The notes: generated by a model from the sequence alone, not told the origin. A stretch of 64,000 nt of DNA from Symbiodinium natans (GCA_905221605.1 CAJNDS010002543.1:144163-208162), one strand, 5' to 3'. Shown: positions 29,162 through 40,653, counted from the first letter of the stretch. Made by a program: numbers and translations.

Positions 29162-29689
29162 ATTTTTTTCGTCCTCAGCGCCAGGCATGAACCCCCATGC
29201 GTGTAGCAAGCAACTGAGCCAAGACTAAAAACTGGAATCGCTGAACCCCGACTTCTAAACTCATAGCCTTTCAAAGCCACTGCGCCTGCCGTAGCAGGGA
29301 GCCCTCGCCACATAGAGCCAGATCTGGCGTGAGAATGTCGGCCTCTCGCGTTGAAGATATCTGAGGATGCAATTCGTAAAACTTTAAATTTGAAATAAAA
29401 CAACCTCTGAGTAACCACTAAATGCAACTTATGAAACGACCTTGGAAACTACCCTGAAGAGAAGAATCAGTGCCACTTGTGAGAATTTCGCTTCGGAAGG
29501 CCGGGGGCAGGCGCATGGTGGCTCTGCGCGGCTACTTCTCTGAACGAATTAGGAAGTACTGTTCTGGAAGATGACAAAAATTGGCGAACGGTTTGGCGCT
29601 AAAATTTGGGCATTGGATTGCATACGCACGCAAAAGACCCGGAGCACTTCTCAAAACACAGCCTGTCACTGTGTTTCATTGTACACCAC

Positions 29690-29775
29690 CCTTAACCCCA
29701 AACCCTAAACCCCAAACCCCAACCCCAAACCCTAAACCCCAAACCCCAAACCCTAAACCCTACCCTAAACCCTAA
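29690..29775 (-). repeat. Telomere-type tract rich in CCCCAAA
   Basis: Alternates CCCTAAA with CCCCAAA (TTTGGGG on the other strand). Confidence 0.9.
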
Positions 29776-29905
29776 CATCTTCACTACCTGGCCTCAAGCT
29801 GTGGCAGCTGCTCAAACAGAGCATGCTGGGCCAGGTAGCCTCGGCTCGTGGAAGGGACAGGCTCTCTGGGAAACCTGTGCCGGGGCTCAGAGAGGGAAGT
29901 CGTTA

Positions 29906-29935
29906 AGGGTTTAGGGTTTAGGGTTTAGGGTTTAT
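29906..29935 (+). repeat. Short telomere-type tract (TTTAGGG)4
   Basis: Four units, then TTTATAAGG. Confidence 0.9.
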
Positions 29936-30040
29936 AAGGTTTTTGGGAAAATTTCATGCGAATGTAGGGACTCCGGCTGCTATCAGCTGCTACAACACCA
30001 TCTTTTGATAACTGTTGTCTCTTCCTTTTGAAGTGTTTGG

Positions 30041-30198
30041 TGTCGCGGTGGGGTGCTTTCTTTTGGCGTCGTGGCGGGGATGGCGGCTCACTTACTCGCT
30101 GGTTTGACGGGACCTCACGTTGCGGTCGCGTTGGGGTGCGCGCGCTTCTGCTGTCGTGGCGGGACGGGGGGCTTACTCACTCCTAGCTTGCCGGGAGG
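30041..30198. repeat. Imperfect tandem duplication, ~75-bp unit
   Basis: Units at about 30041-30113 and 30123-30198 share GTGGGGTGC/TTGGGGTGC, GTCGTGGCGGG and CTTACTC blocks in the same order. Confidence 0.6.
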
Positions 30199-30240
30199 GC
30201 GTACTGCAAGTGCTGCTTCAGCAAAACAGCATACTAAAGC

Positions 30241-30279
30241 AACCCTAAACCCTAAACCCTGAACCCTAAACCCTAAAAC
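30241..30279 (-). repeat. Short telomere-type tract
   Basis: Five CCCTAAA units with one CCCTGAA. Confidence 0.9.
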
Positions 30280-30371
30280 GAAAGCGATTTCCATCCATTG
30301 CCAAGTCGCCTCCTGCGGAGAGGCCTGCTTTGGGCGAAGGCCTGCGCTCAGCCTGGCTTTGCAGTTTATGT

Positions 30372-30431
30372 CGGGTTTAGGGTTTAGGGTTTAGGGTTTA
30401 GGGTTTAGGGTTTAGGGTTTAGGGTTTAGGG
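30372..30431 (+). repeat. Telomere-type tract (TTTAGGG)8
   Basis: Eight perfect units. Confidence 0.95.
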
Positions 30432-30947
30432 ACTTGTAGCCTCTGACCTTCTAACATGTAGTGCCTGTAGTGCTTAGGGGGCTCTGCGACGAGGGGGAAA
30501 GTAGGAGGGTTCAAGCCTTATGAAAAGATCCTGGCGGAGACGTTGCGGGGAAAAGTGGGGCTGGGCAACGAACCCAGGGTCTGAATTCAAGGCCTGGCAA
30601 GCACGTCAACAACTTCTACCCCAACTATGCACCCGCCGAACTCAAAGCCGTCTAGGATGGTGGATACGGGCTTCCACTTCGCTCGTGGAGTTGAGGGTCG
30701 TTTACGTTGGAGGGGAGGAGGTGTTAAAAAGCTTCAGGATTTGAGGAACTTCGTGGCTAATGAAGCTCACTCTGCCTGCAGAAGAGCCCCCCCCCCGATT
30801 CCAAAACTTGGGCAGCCTCTTCCCAAACCCGTCTGAACCTCCTAAGTTTGGAAGACTCTAGGCTGTCGACTCTCCCCGAAGGCCACAGACACACTGCAGA
30901 GCAAGAGCAGCGCACAGTGCAGGAAGATGCAGGGCCACGAAAGCGCA

Positions 30948-31071
30948 ATATGGGGGGGGGGGGGGGGGGTTTACGAAACTGAGGGACCCCTAGTCTAGAC
31001 CCCAAAGAGTAGGATCCCCTTATAATGAGGCCCCAATAAAGCACCCCAATGTCGGAACCCCCCCCCCCCAT
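30948..31071 (-). mobile_element. Family A MITE-like element with expanded G/C ends
   Basis: Left arm ATATGG, a G-run, then TTTACGAAACTGAGGGACCCC. Right arm TGTCGGAA, a C-run, then CAT. The G/C runs in the ends have lengthened on both sides. Confidence 0.8.
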
Positions 31072-31112
31072 TTTTGCATAGCCTATCCAAATCGTGGCAG
31101 CGGATGCGCATA

Positions 31113-31308
31113 CTAAACCCTAAACCCTAAACCCTAAACCCTAAACCCTAAACCCTAAACCCTAAACCCTAAACCCTAAACCACCCTAAACCACCCTAAA
31201 CCCTCCTAAACCCTCCTAAACCCTCCTAAACCCTCCTAAACCCTCCTAAACCCTCCTAAACCCTCCTAAACCCTAAACCCTAAACCCTAAACCCTAAACC
31301 CTAAACCC
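31113..31308 (-). repeat. Telomere-type tract containing amplified CCCTCCTAAA
   Basis: Perfect CCCTAAA units at both sides enclose two CCACCCTAAA units and about eight CCCTCCTAAA 10-mers (31180-31271). Confidence 0.95.
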
Positions 31309-31443
31309 GAACGCCTCCTTGCAGTGCTTCACAAAGGCCGACAGCTGCATGAGTTGAAATCCCTCGTCGAGCCAATAGTCCATCCTCGGATGCAGGGCCC
31401 AGGCAGTTTTCTTTTGTTTTCTGGCCCCAAGTTGTGAGCGAAC

Positions 31444-31525
31444 TAAACCCTAAACCCTAAACCCTAAACCCTAAACCCTAAACCCTAAACCCTAAACCCT
31501 AAACCCTAAACCCTAAACCCTAAGA
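31444..31525 (-). repeat. Telomere-type tract (CCCTAAA)n
   Basis: About eleven perfect units. Confidence 0.95.
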
Positions 31526-31620
31526 GGGAACATAGTGGACTCGAGGATTCTCCATGACTTGGCTCAACTTCAGCAAGCTCTGAGAGCTGAAGGCTTCAGG
31601 ATGCTTCAGGAGTTGTTGAC

Positions 31621-31679
31621 GGGTTTAGGATTTAGGGTTTAGGGTTTAGGGTTTAGGGTTTAGGGTTTAGGGTTTAGGG
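31621..31679 (+). repeat. Telomere-type tract (TTTAGGG)n
   Basis: Eight units, the first TTTAGGA. Confidence 0.95.
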
Positions 31680-31762
31680 GACAAGGGGCATAAGGAGGGA
31701 CTTGGAGTTTCTGGGTTCCAGGCCGCCGAAGGCAGTAGAATCAGAAACCCTAAGAAAGTCTA

Positions 31763-31852
31763 CCAGGATGGGCTATCAGGCCTTAAAATCCCCCCAAATG
31801 AACCCCATAAAGGGCCTTTTACGGGATTATAGGGTATAATCGCCCATCCTGG
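31763..31852 (-). mobile_element. Family B MITE-like element
   Basis: CCAGGATGGGCTATCAGGCC on the left and GGGTATAATCGCCCATCCTGG-type end on the right. TA stands on both sides. Confidence 0.82.
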
Positions 31853-31943
31853 TAAGGCCATTAAGGCAAGCAGGGGGCTCCACCGGCACCCATCGCTGGC
31901 CTGTGCCGCTGGCGGACTTCAGCATGGGAAGCAACCCAATCAC

Positions 31944-32043
31944 TAAGCCCTAAGAGCCCTAAGCCCTAAGCCCTAAACCCTAAGCCCTAAGCCCTAAGCC
32001 CTAGGCCCTAAGCCCTAAGCCCTAAACCGTAAACCCTAAACCC
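31944..32043 (-). repeat. Telomere-type tract rich in CCCTAAG
   Basis: About a dozen units, mostly CCCTAAG (CTTAGGG), reverting to CCCTAAA at the downstream edge. Confidence 0.93.
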
Positions 32044-34930
32044 ACTGGTTTTGGGCCCGGGGCTGATGAGATCAGGGTTTCGGCTTACTGGCAGACTGGT
32101 AGCAAGCAGCCCTCTAGACTTCAGGAACCCCCGGTCTTGCTGTGTCCAAGCCAATCCATCTGGGAATCCAGGCCTTCTTAGGAAAGATAATCAACACTTC
32201 AGCTGAAGGGGTTTCTAAACTCCATTTTTGATTGATGGCATGTGTTTTTTTTTTGTGTGTTCGCACTTGTGCTTCGCACGACTTGCTGGGATCCTGCCAG
32301 GAAATCGGTGCGCCATGAAGCGTGAAGGCTGCTTGAAACTCCAAGCTCGTGGTTCGATCATCTTTGAGCATGACGCGCAGTTGCGCATCCCCTATACCAG
32401 CCCTCGCTGCAAATCAAACACTATGGGGTTCACAGTTCAGGAAACAGCAGCCTCCTTCAAGCTGACATGGACCCAGCTCCTCAAACCAGCCGTGCACCCT
32501 CACAGCAAGTGCTCTAATGCTACGAAACAAGATGCACAACAAACCACGGTTCAGAGGGGTGCCTAGAGAGCCGGTCGACCAGAATTCCACGCGAGGCCAT
32601 TTCCTCTCACACACGGAGACTAAACCATCTTTGAGCAGCAGCAAGTGGGGGGTTTGCCTTATTGGGTCCTCATTACAGTGGGGTCTATAATTGGGGGGTC
32701 GCTATTTTCGTAGACCCCCCAAATGAACAACGATAGCCCCAAAATCACGGCCTTGACATGACCCCGGGAACACGAGGTCTTCAAATACAACATCAACAAA
32801 GTCACAGGGCATGATCTAAGCCATTGACACATGGCTTGGGAAAACATGCAGATGAGGTACACACAAGTACCAGGGTTAAGGATAATTTCTGGGGTGCCTC
32901 TGTCCCATCCTATCCCTCGAAGGTCTCTTTCGGCTCCGACTGGTTGTGATAACTTAGCGTGTTGGCATGTTGCGCAGACCACGATGATGCTGAATCCTGA
33001 GAAACGAACAGCAAGCAGGAACCACAACACCTCCCCCACCAACGGAACCCTCGGCTCCCCCGTCACCTTGTAGCAGGCCAGTCAGCACAGCCACCGCGCC
33101 AGATCAGTGGCCGGCGGGGCCCCAAGTGCTCCACAAGGAAGCGCTCCTTAGAGATTTGGGGCAGCCATTGAGGAACCTAGAGCTCCCGAGGTCCATGTCA
33201 GGGGATTTAGGTCGATGAGTTCCTTGGCGGTATAAGTTCTCAGGGCCCATAGGCATGATCGACGAAACGGCATCGTCGTGCAGTTCAAGGTTTGCACGAC
33301 GGCATCAACCTTCTCAAATATGGCCTACTGCTCTTCCGGACGCGTCCCGGCTCTGCTAACACCAGCACACGAAGAAACGCTGACTGCCTCAGTTTCACAC
33401 TCTGTTTTAGCGAGTTGAAGGAAGCCACATGAAGCACATAAGGCAGCGTGCCATCGGTGCCACCACAACCCAGCCCTCGCTTCAAGGTGATGTCGTACTA
33501 GGTCGATCCTAAACAATGCAATGGAATCGATTTACCCCCAGACTTGCAAACCTAAATTACCCCAGCTTCGCAAACGAACATACAGCCCTGCAGCCTTCAC
33601 CCTGAAAACCTGAAAACACACGGACAAAACAGAAACACACAAGCACACATACAGCTCAGCAGCCAAGCCAAGTGATTGGTGTGCCGGCACCTGGCGTGTC
33701 TAGCTTTTGCTTACAGGCAGCCAGAGTTTTGCACATGTGCTCGAAGTGTTCATAAGGACTGGCAGTGCAGAGGACGTGAACTTGAGTGTTCTTGCTTCAA
33801 AGTGAATTTGTTGAGCATGTTGCGGCCGGGGGGAGGGGGGTGGGGGAATGGCTGCAGCTTCTTTGTTGCAATTGAGCCAAGTGACTGAGGTTGTAGCGAA
33901 GAGATGAAGTATTTGGGGGTTTCTTGCTTCTTTCGACTTCACGTCGTTTCACGTCATTTCACGGCTTGGGACGGGACCCGACCGCCAAAGCGCTGGTAGG
34001 TCTCATCGGGTCTATGACAGGAGAGTAGCTTCCTAAGTGTGCGATTGGGCACCTTGGCTTCTCTTGGGGGGAATGGATGAAAACAGTCAAATGTTGAGGG
34101 CAGCTGTTGATGCTTGGTTGAAGGAGGCACTTTGATGCTGCGAGGTTGCAGCCGATGTCGAAGGATGTTACAGAACAGCCTCATCTGTCCCCCCTTTAAG
34201 ACTAAAACCTCCTCTCTCCGCCAAAGAAATCGCTCTGGCCAATAGATCTTTAAAAGCAAGAATCGTTGGTACTGGGCTGGGGTGTCAAAGAAGGTCTGTT
34301 GAATAAATATGTAAAATAAGAGGGGGGAAGGCGTTGCGCACAAGAATGCTCTGGCATCGCTATCGGGGACAGTTTGCATCATGGTGATCCAGAAGAGGCC
34401 TGGAACTATGGCGAACGCGGGTACGACTACGGACCCGAAACTCTCACTCATGTTTCTGTGAGCTTTGCTACCGCTGCTTCAGATCAGGCCGAGCGTGTGT
34501 ACTTTGGGCCATGACCGGAAGAGTAGAAGCACAACGTTCCCTCCGAAGTCCTACAACTCTACAATTGCAACTTGCATTGCCACTTGGCGAGTATGGCAAG
34601 TGCGAGGACTAAGAAAGAGTAAGGGTAGATCAGGCTGGGTTAGGGCATTTAAGGCCGTTAAGTTTCGGACTTTGTGTTCAGGAATCATCGGGACATTTTT
34701 GTTGGTTCCCGTGCGCAACCTAACATCGCAAAGCTCCAAAGCCTCTCCAGCAAGGTGGGAGAAGCCCTTAGAACCTTCCAAAGTCCCTGAACAGTACTTT
34801 GGGGTTCCAGGGGTCCGGGGCTTTGGGTTGAGAGCCTCCTCAGGCAGGCAACGTATGTGCGGCAGCTCGGACGAAATGTCCGATAACAGATTGCCTGCAA
34901 ATCGGCAGGCAGCAGCGAAGGAGTCTACAC
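32044..34930. other. Anonymous sequence, no gene recognised
   Basis: Holds a family A element (32646-32721). The 165-codon minus-strand frame at 33954-34451 is the most protein-like stretch but has no recognised family and lies at chance length. Confidence 0.5.
32646..32721 (+). mobile_element. Family A element with internal deletion
   Basis: GTGGGGGGTTTGCCTTATT and TATTTTCGTAGACCCCCC ends. The GGTACC segment of the left arm is deleted. Confidence 0.7.
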
Positions 34931-34975
34931 TAAACCCTTATAAAACTTAAACCCTAAAGGCCCTAAACCCTGAAC
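34931..34975 (-). repeat. Degenerate telomere-type tract
   Basis: Four diverged CCCTAAA-like units separated by TTATAAAACTTAA and GG. Confidence 0.7.
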
Positions 34976-36570
34976 GAACCGGAACATCAGGAGACCCTGG
35001 GGTGTGCAGGTCTATGCTTAGGTTGCCGTTTCCCAAGGCACTGGCCTTTGTAGATGTTTGATGCACGCCCGCTCGTACCGCAGTGGAACAACTAAAGATC
35101 GAAATGACTCTGCCAATGCTGACAAGGAGAACAACACGGAGTGGCTGTCATGTAGGGGAACATGGCATCCGGCCAAAAGCAAGTAAACGATTGTTGGAAT
35201 GGTATAGGAGAAGGGGGACACTGGCTATCAAGTCAGTTGTAAGCTACCTTAAGTAGTATGGCACTATGGTGCTGCTGCGCGCCTGCGTTTGCGCATGTGT
35301 GCATCTTTGTCTCTGTATTTGTGCTTCTGTAAATCTGCGTGCGTGCTCGCACGCGTGCGTCAGCAGGTGTCTGCGCCTGGGGGAGGCTCTGCGCGAGCAC
35401 GTTTCGCATCACGGCTGCCTGCATCAGTGTCCTCTGCCAGCTCCTTGGGTCAGTTCGGGATCTTGAGTTCAGATTGTTGGCGCGTTGATCAAAGCCGAAT
35501 TTCGACTTCCTGCAACCCCCCCAAGTTAAAAGCAGCAGGTCACCGCTGCGAGCTGCTCTGCCAAGGCAAAGAGCTCCGGGGCGGCGAAGCTCTCAGGACC
35601 GCCAAGGATGAGGCCTCGGAGCATGCGTTCCCATGAGCTGCCGCGATGGGGCTCTGAGCTGTTGAGGTTCAACCTCTAGGGTTTCTGATGTGTTGGTTTT
35701 GGGAGGGTCGGAGCGGACATCCGGGGCAAGGCTGTAAGAGGTAGCAGAGTGGCGTCGGACATGTCCGAATACAGTGAGTTCGAGACATGATATTGCTGGG
35801 AGGTTTGGCGGGCAGTGGGATACAGTAGTTGTGGTTGCTGCGTCAAGTTTACGTTCTTTTTGATGGGCTGCACAAGTTGATTTTACACAAAGGCGGGCTC
35901 GTTTAAGCATCTCACAGAACGTTCACGTTTCTTACCTGCACGACACATCGTCGGTCATTCGAGTCAGACATGGGCAGACACAGAACGCTGACATTGAGTG
36001 CCACTGAAGGGGCCCAAGTCCACCAGCCGGAGCGCTTCACCTCCCATGCCAGGGTGTGCTTAGCAATTCAACCGTTGCTTGCGCGACAACTTAGTCAGAG
36101 TCATCGTGTTCTCTAATCGCATCTTAATTATTTCAGTTCCGCAAAACCTTGGCAAGACTCCCGGGGCGAGGGCAATTCTTGAGCGTTGTTCTCAACATTT
36201 CCTCAGGCCGCGGCCCTTTGGAATGGGCTCGCATGGGCCCTTGCTTCCTCGAGCTTCGCTTCCATAGTACTTCCGGCTTGCTGGGCTTGTGGGCCTACAA
36301 GGGTCCATCCTTCCCCAAGCCTTGTCGGCTACAGTACTTCGGCAAACATGTTCATTGGCATCATACCTTTTATACTCCCCTTTGAACCTTAATCAAAATA
36401 ATATTTTTAATATCCTCTTGGGTTTTATACAAACAAAAAGAAAAATAATTCCCAAGGGGGATAAAGACTAGGTCAAACATGTATACACGTCTTATGTCTA
36501 ATCCGCGATGCCAGGATTTGTGGGGCTTTCGGGGGCTTCGCTTTAGGTGCCTCAGAGTTAGGGACCATAT
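34976..36570. other. Anonymous sequence with GTGC-rich stretch
   Basis: A degenerate GTGC/TGCG repeat lies at 35267-35365. No gene recognised. Confidence 0.5.
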
Positions 36571-36629
36571 TAAACCCTAAACCCTAAACCCTAAATCTTA
36601 AACCCTAAACCCTAAACCCTGAACCCTAC
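36571..36629 (-). repeat. Telomere-type tract (CCCTAAA)n
   Basis: Eight units, with CCCTAAATCTTAAA and CCCTGAA variants. Confidence 0.93.
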
Positions 36630-37065
36630 ACCACGAAACTACCCCTCAGGGAACGAGCCCGGCTGTGTCCGACCTGGCTTCTGGAGCACCTGGGCCTGGC
36701 CCTGCAGCAAGGATGCAATCGCCAGGACCTTCCAAGACTGTCCAGGCACGCAACCCCTGTTGAGGACATGGCAAAATAAGGGCGGTGTCCACTCAAACAC
36801 AAACGTGACTTCAAGCAATCGTACCTTTTGTTCTGGTTTGGGGGACCTTCCTCAACCTTCTGAAGGGATGAACGGAAAATCCCATGGCCATGGGCCTCGC
36901 GCCAGGGCTGAACGGCAGCGCCTTCCACGCCAGTGTGAAGTCGTGCCCAGGCGAGGTCGTAGAGCGTCTGCAGCTCCTGAGAACTTGTGGTCGAGAGTGA
37001 GAATTGCTGGCTCGAACCTCCTGGTGCAACAGCCTTGCTTCCTTGCCAACCGGCCAAGAACAAAG

Positions 37066-37196
37066 AACAAACACACACACACACACACAAACACACAAAC
37101 ACACAACACAGACAAACAATCAAGCAAACAAACATACATACAAACACACACACACAGATAAATATACACATACATATACACACACACACACTGTGA
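37066..37196. repeat. (CA)n-rich microsatellite block
   Basis: About 130 bp of interrupted CA repeats, followed by CAGA repeats to 37240. GCAC-rich sequence follows at 37409-37465. It creates long spurious minus-strand frames. Confidence 0.93.
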
Positions 37197-37724
37197 ACAC
37201 AGACAGACAGACGGACAGACAGAGACAATCAGACAGACAAAGTCGCAGGTAGTTGTGCATCGAGCATAAGATATAACAGCGGCCATCAAGCGAAAAAACG
37301 AAGTAGTGGGAGTGCCATGTATGACAACACATAGTCCACAGGTGTCCGCAGCCACAATCTGACAGAGAGCACAGCCTAAACGCACAGGAGCGCGCACAAA
37401 AACAAAGGCACGCGCACCGACACATACACGCACGCGCACGCGCACACGTACCAGCACCCGCGCGCCCGAATACAAAGTAGAATAGAACAGAAGACCAGAA
37501 CATAACAAACATAAAAAAAAAAAAACATGAAAGAGAAAACAAATCAATAAAGACATCTAAACATGCATTTAGCATAATGTATATGTATACATTATTATCA
37601 CGCCACAACATAGCACTGCATTGCATGCTGCATAGCATTCGAAGATATGGCTCAGCATGCAACCCAAAATTATCAAATGAGACTCTGAACGTGCGCCACA
37701 AGACTTGAGTTCCAATTCCCGACA

Positions 37725-37780
37725 CCCTAAACCCTAAACCCTAAGCCCTAAACCCAAAACCCTAAACCCAAAACCCTAAT
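37725..37780 (-). repeat. Telomere-type tract with CCCAAAA variants
   Basis: Seven to eight units, two of them CCCAAAA. Confidence 0.9.
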
Positions 37781-37850
37781 CCCTTGATTGCCTTCTTCTT
37801 GTTATCGTGGCTTCGAGCTGGATCCTCCTGCGCAGGGGCTTCTCACACCA

Positions 37851-37881
37851 GGGTTTAGGGTTTAGGGTTTAGGGTTTAGGG
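37851..37881 (+). repeat. Short telomere-type tract (TTTAGGG)4
   Basis: Four perfect units, opposite in orientation to the tract 70 bp upstream. Confidence 0.95.
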
Positions 37882-38030
37882 CGGCCCTGAAATTCCCAAG
37901 GCACCTGGGCTTGCCAGCACTGTTGTGCAGCTGCCAAAGCTTGCTGCAGCGCGGCACCTTCGCTCTTCCATTTGGGGGGTTCCGAATTTAGGGTTTCGGG
38001 TTCAGGGGTTAGGGGTTTAGGGTTTAGGGT

Positions 38031-38151
38031 ATAGGGGGTTTAGGGTCGGGGTGTCCGAAATTAGGGGTACCTTACTGGGGCCCTTATGATAAGGGGATCC
38101 TACTATTTTGGGATCTATATTGGGGGTCTCCCAATTTTCGTAAGTTCCCAT
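38031..38151 (+). mobile_element. Family A element preceded by TTTAGGG-like sequence
   Basis: Core GTCCGAAATTAGGGGTACCT and right arm CCAATTTTCGTAAGTTCCCA. The left end is merged with degenerate TTTAGGG units (37986-38045). Confidence 0.75.
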
Positions 38152-38683
38152 TTGTAGGTCTTTAGGATTCATTGAGGACTGCGCTGTATTTAGGATATGT
38201 CGACCCACACGGGAAGTCGGCATTGACGCACAGGCGACGGTTGTTGATGTTGCGAGCGCAATTGCAATTGGCGTTCCTGCTGTTGGTATCGCTGTTCTCC
38301 TTAGAATGCTCGATACTGGTGTTGACGGTGAGTTTGTGCTGTTGTCTTTGTCGTTGTTGTTGTTGCCGTGGTTGACGTGGTTGGTGTCGTTGTTCTTAGT
38401 GCTGTGGTCGTCGCTGCTGATGCTTGATATTGCTGTTGAGCTGTCCGCCGACGCAGTCCTACTGTGCCAAGTCGATAAAGAGAGATGCCTGCGTCCCTGC
38501 GGCGCCAGCGGCAGACCTCTGTCAAGCCCCGCGGAATGGCGATGGCCAATGCTTGTTCTGCAAACCTCCATTGCTCACAGCTCAAGCGTGGGTTTTTACA
38601 TTTTCACCAGTTTTCGGGAGGCCGCGAATCCATCTCACACTTGTGGATGAGCTGCTTCTTTTTGTAGGGTTTGTTTCCGCTTT

Positions 38684-38687
<4 letters not shown>

Positions 38688-38779
<92 letters not shown>

Positions 38780-38825
38780 GGTGGTGGTGGTGGTGGTGGT
38801 GCTGGTGATGGTGGTGGTGGTGGGT
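38688..38825. repeat. (CTG)~30 followed by (GGT)n
   Basis: An uninterrupted 92-bp GCT/CTG run (38688-38779) passes directly into an interrupted GGT run. Frames through it are homopolymeric on both strands and are not taken as genes. Confidence 0.97.
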
Positions 38826-39310
38826 GGTTGTTGTGGATGCTGTGGTTGTTGTGGATAAATTGCAGGTTGTTGTGCATATGCTCAACCAAGGGGCCCAAGG
38901 GCGTCTCTGCGAGCTCCCGCGCTTGAGCCTGCCGGCAGAGCGCTTGCAGCTGTAGGGTGAGTCGAATCTGGGTTGCAGCGATTGACCCTTTAGATCATGG
39001 ACTTCTGGGTGCAGGAATTCGGGTGGAGGGCACACAAAGTCCTTGCACAACTTGAACTTGCCACCGGAACGTTTTGACTCTCATCGTTTAGACTCGATGG
39101 CATCTTGAACCCTACAGTAATCAGGGACAACGGAAACAGACCGCGTCTGGGACAACTTCTCATTCTCCCAGACTTGACAGCACACTCATGCGACCAGCCT
39201 TCGAAGAGTCAGACCGACATGAAACACATTCGTGCTGAGTATCACTTAAAGACACTGCACATGAAGGTGGTATAAATGGAGGCGAAGGTTGCCACAAGCA
39301 GCCTGACATT

Positions 39311-39342
39311 GGGTTTAGGGTTTAGGGTTTAGGGTTTAGGGT
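39311..39342 (+). repeat. Short telomere-type tract (TTTAGGG)4
   Basis: Four units. Confidence 0.93.
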
Positions 39343-39413
39343 TGACGTGAAGGGCTCAGGGACCGAGCCTCCAGCTTGAGTAAGGCCCCGGCCATCAGGC
39401 CAAGGTTCGTTAA

Positions 39414-39588
39414 GGGCCAAGTGCTTCCTACTTCAACTTATTGGGGGGCTGATCTTCAAGGGTTTAGGGTTAGGGTTTAGGGTTTAGGGTTTAGGGTTTA
39501 GGGTTTAGGGTTTAGGGTTTGGGGTTTAGGGTTTGGGGTTTAGGGTTTAGGGCCAAGGGCTCCCTGCTTCAACTTCTTGGAGGGCTGA
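39414..39588 (+). repeat. Telomere-type tract flanked by 39-bp direct repeats
   Basis: GGGCCAAGTGCTTCCTACTT... at 39414-39452 and GGGCCAAGGGCTCCCTGCTT... at 39550-39588 match at 34 of 39 positions. The TTTAGGG tract (39460-39549) lies between them. Confidence 0.88.
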
Positions 39589-39932
39589 GAGCTCCATTTT
39601 ATTTTTGCGTTGAGGGATGGCTCTGACATGCTCTGGGCAGATGCTCTGCATACATCTTCAAGCAGTATTAAACTGAACGCCGGAGCCATTTTATCTGCTA
39701 CAAGTCTGCTAAGGGCTCTTCGGCTCGACTCGACAGATGTCGATGATGAGAGGTGAGTCAGGCTTGAACAAACGGAACTGTTGGAAGACGTCTGTTTTGC
39801 TGACAGATTCTGTCCCTTCAGCATTGAATTTTCTAAGGGACGATTGGGCTAAAACTAGTTGCTCTTGACTTCTGCGCGTTCTATGCCTGCAGACAGCAGA
39901 CTTGAGCAGTTTCAGGCTGCGGTCCATGGAAG

Positions 39933-39974
39933 CCTAAACCCTAAACCCTAAACCCTAAACCCTAAACCCTAAGC
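39933..39974 (-). repeat. Short telomere-type tract (CCCTAAA)n
   Basis: Five to six units. Confidence 0.93.
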
Positions 39975-40055
39975 CTGGAAGTGGCCAAAGGCTCAGTGGT
40001 CGGCAGCGTCAGGCAAGGCCAAGAAGCAACATGTCTTGGGATTTGAGATTTTGGG

Positions 40056-40231
40056 GTTTAGTACAATGAATGCACCCTATACTTCTAGGGACCTAAGAGT
40101 TACTAGGTTTAGTACAATGAATACGCACCCTATACTTCTATAGGGACCTAAGAGTTAGGTTACTAGAACCCTTAAGGACTCAATTATTAGGGTCCCTGGA
40201 AGTATAGAATGCACTCGCAAGGTCCATTGAA
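40056..40231. mobile_element. Palindromic element with duplicated left arm
   Basis: Two copies of a TTTAGTACAATGAAT...ACTTCTA left arm (from 40057 and 40108) face one inverted right arm ending GGTCCATTGA. Confidence 0.7.
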
Positions 40232-40342
40232 CCCTTCTGTAGGCTCTGTTTCAGTTATCCTGCATTGGGATTTCTAGCCAGCCATATCCTGGGGATGAGA
40301 GCAGCCGAAACTGTCGGCCACATATTGATACTCTTCATAAAA

Positions 40343-40370
40343 GGGTTTATAGGGTTTAGGGTTTAGCGTT
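40343..40370 (+). repeat. Short degenerate telomere-type tract
   Basis: GGGTTTATAGGGTTTAGGG followed by TTTAGCG. Confidence 0.75.
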
Positions 40371-40534
40371 TACTCACACCCAAAACACACATACACCACT
40401 CCCACACCGGCTTCCGTTCATCCGAGCACGTTGCAACTGGTCCGGCGAGGGTGGGCAGTTCTGGAGCAGGTCGAGCAGCTGTTTGACCTAAGTGGGAAGA
40501 TCACGACCGGCCCTGCGCAGTGACATGAAAACCT

Positions 40535-40653
40535 TGGGGTTTACGATATTCGGGGGTACCTTATTGGGGTCTGTGCTATCAGGGAACCCTACTATTTGGG
40601 CCTATTTGGGGGTCTATATTAGGGGTACCCTATTTTCGTTAAAACCCCCATAT
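40535..40653 (+). mobile_element. Family A MITE-like element
   Basis: TGGGGTTTACGATATTCGGG, then GGTACCTTATTGGGGTCT. Right arm TACCCTATTTTCGTTAAAAC, then CCCCATAT. Full length. Confidence 0.85.

Noticed and set aside
33954-34451. 165-codon minus-strand frame with a hydrophobic N-terminus
   Set aside because: Protein-like at first sight (possible membrane segment), but the length is about what chance gives in 64 kb and no family is recognised.
36852-37556. 234-codon minus-strand frame
   Set aside because: It spans CA and GCAC microsatellites, and its Val/Cys/Leu-rich translation is a by-product of the repeat.
38604-39050. 148-codon minus-strand Ser/His-rich frame and overlapping poly-Gln and poly-Ala frames
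   Set aside because: All are translations of the CTG and GGT repeat in different frames. No flanking domain.
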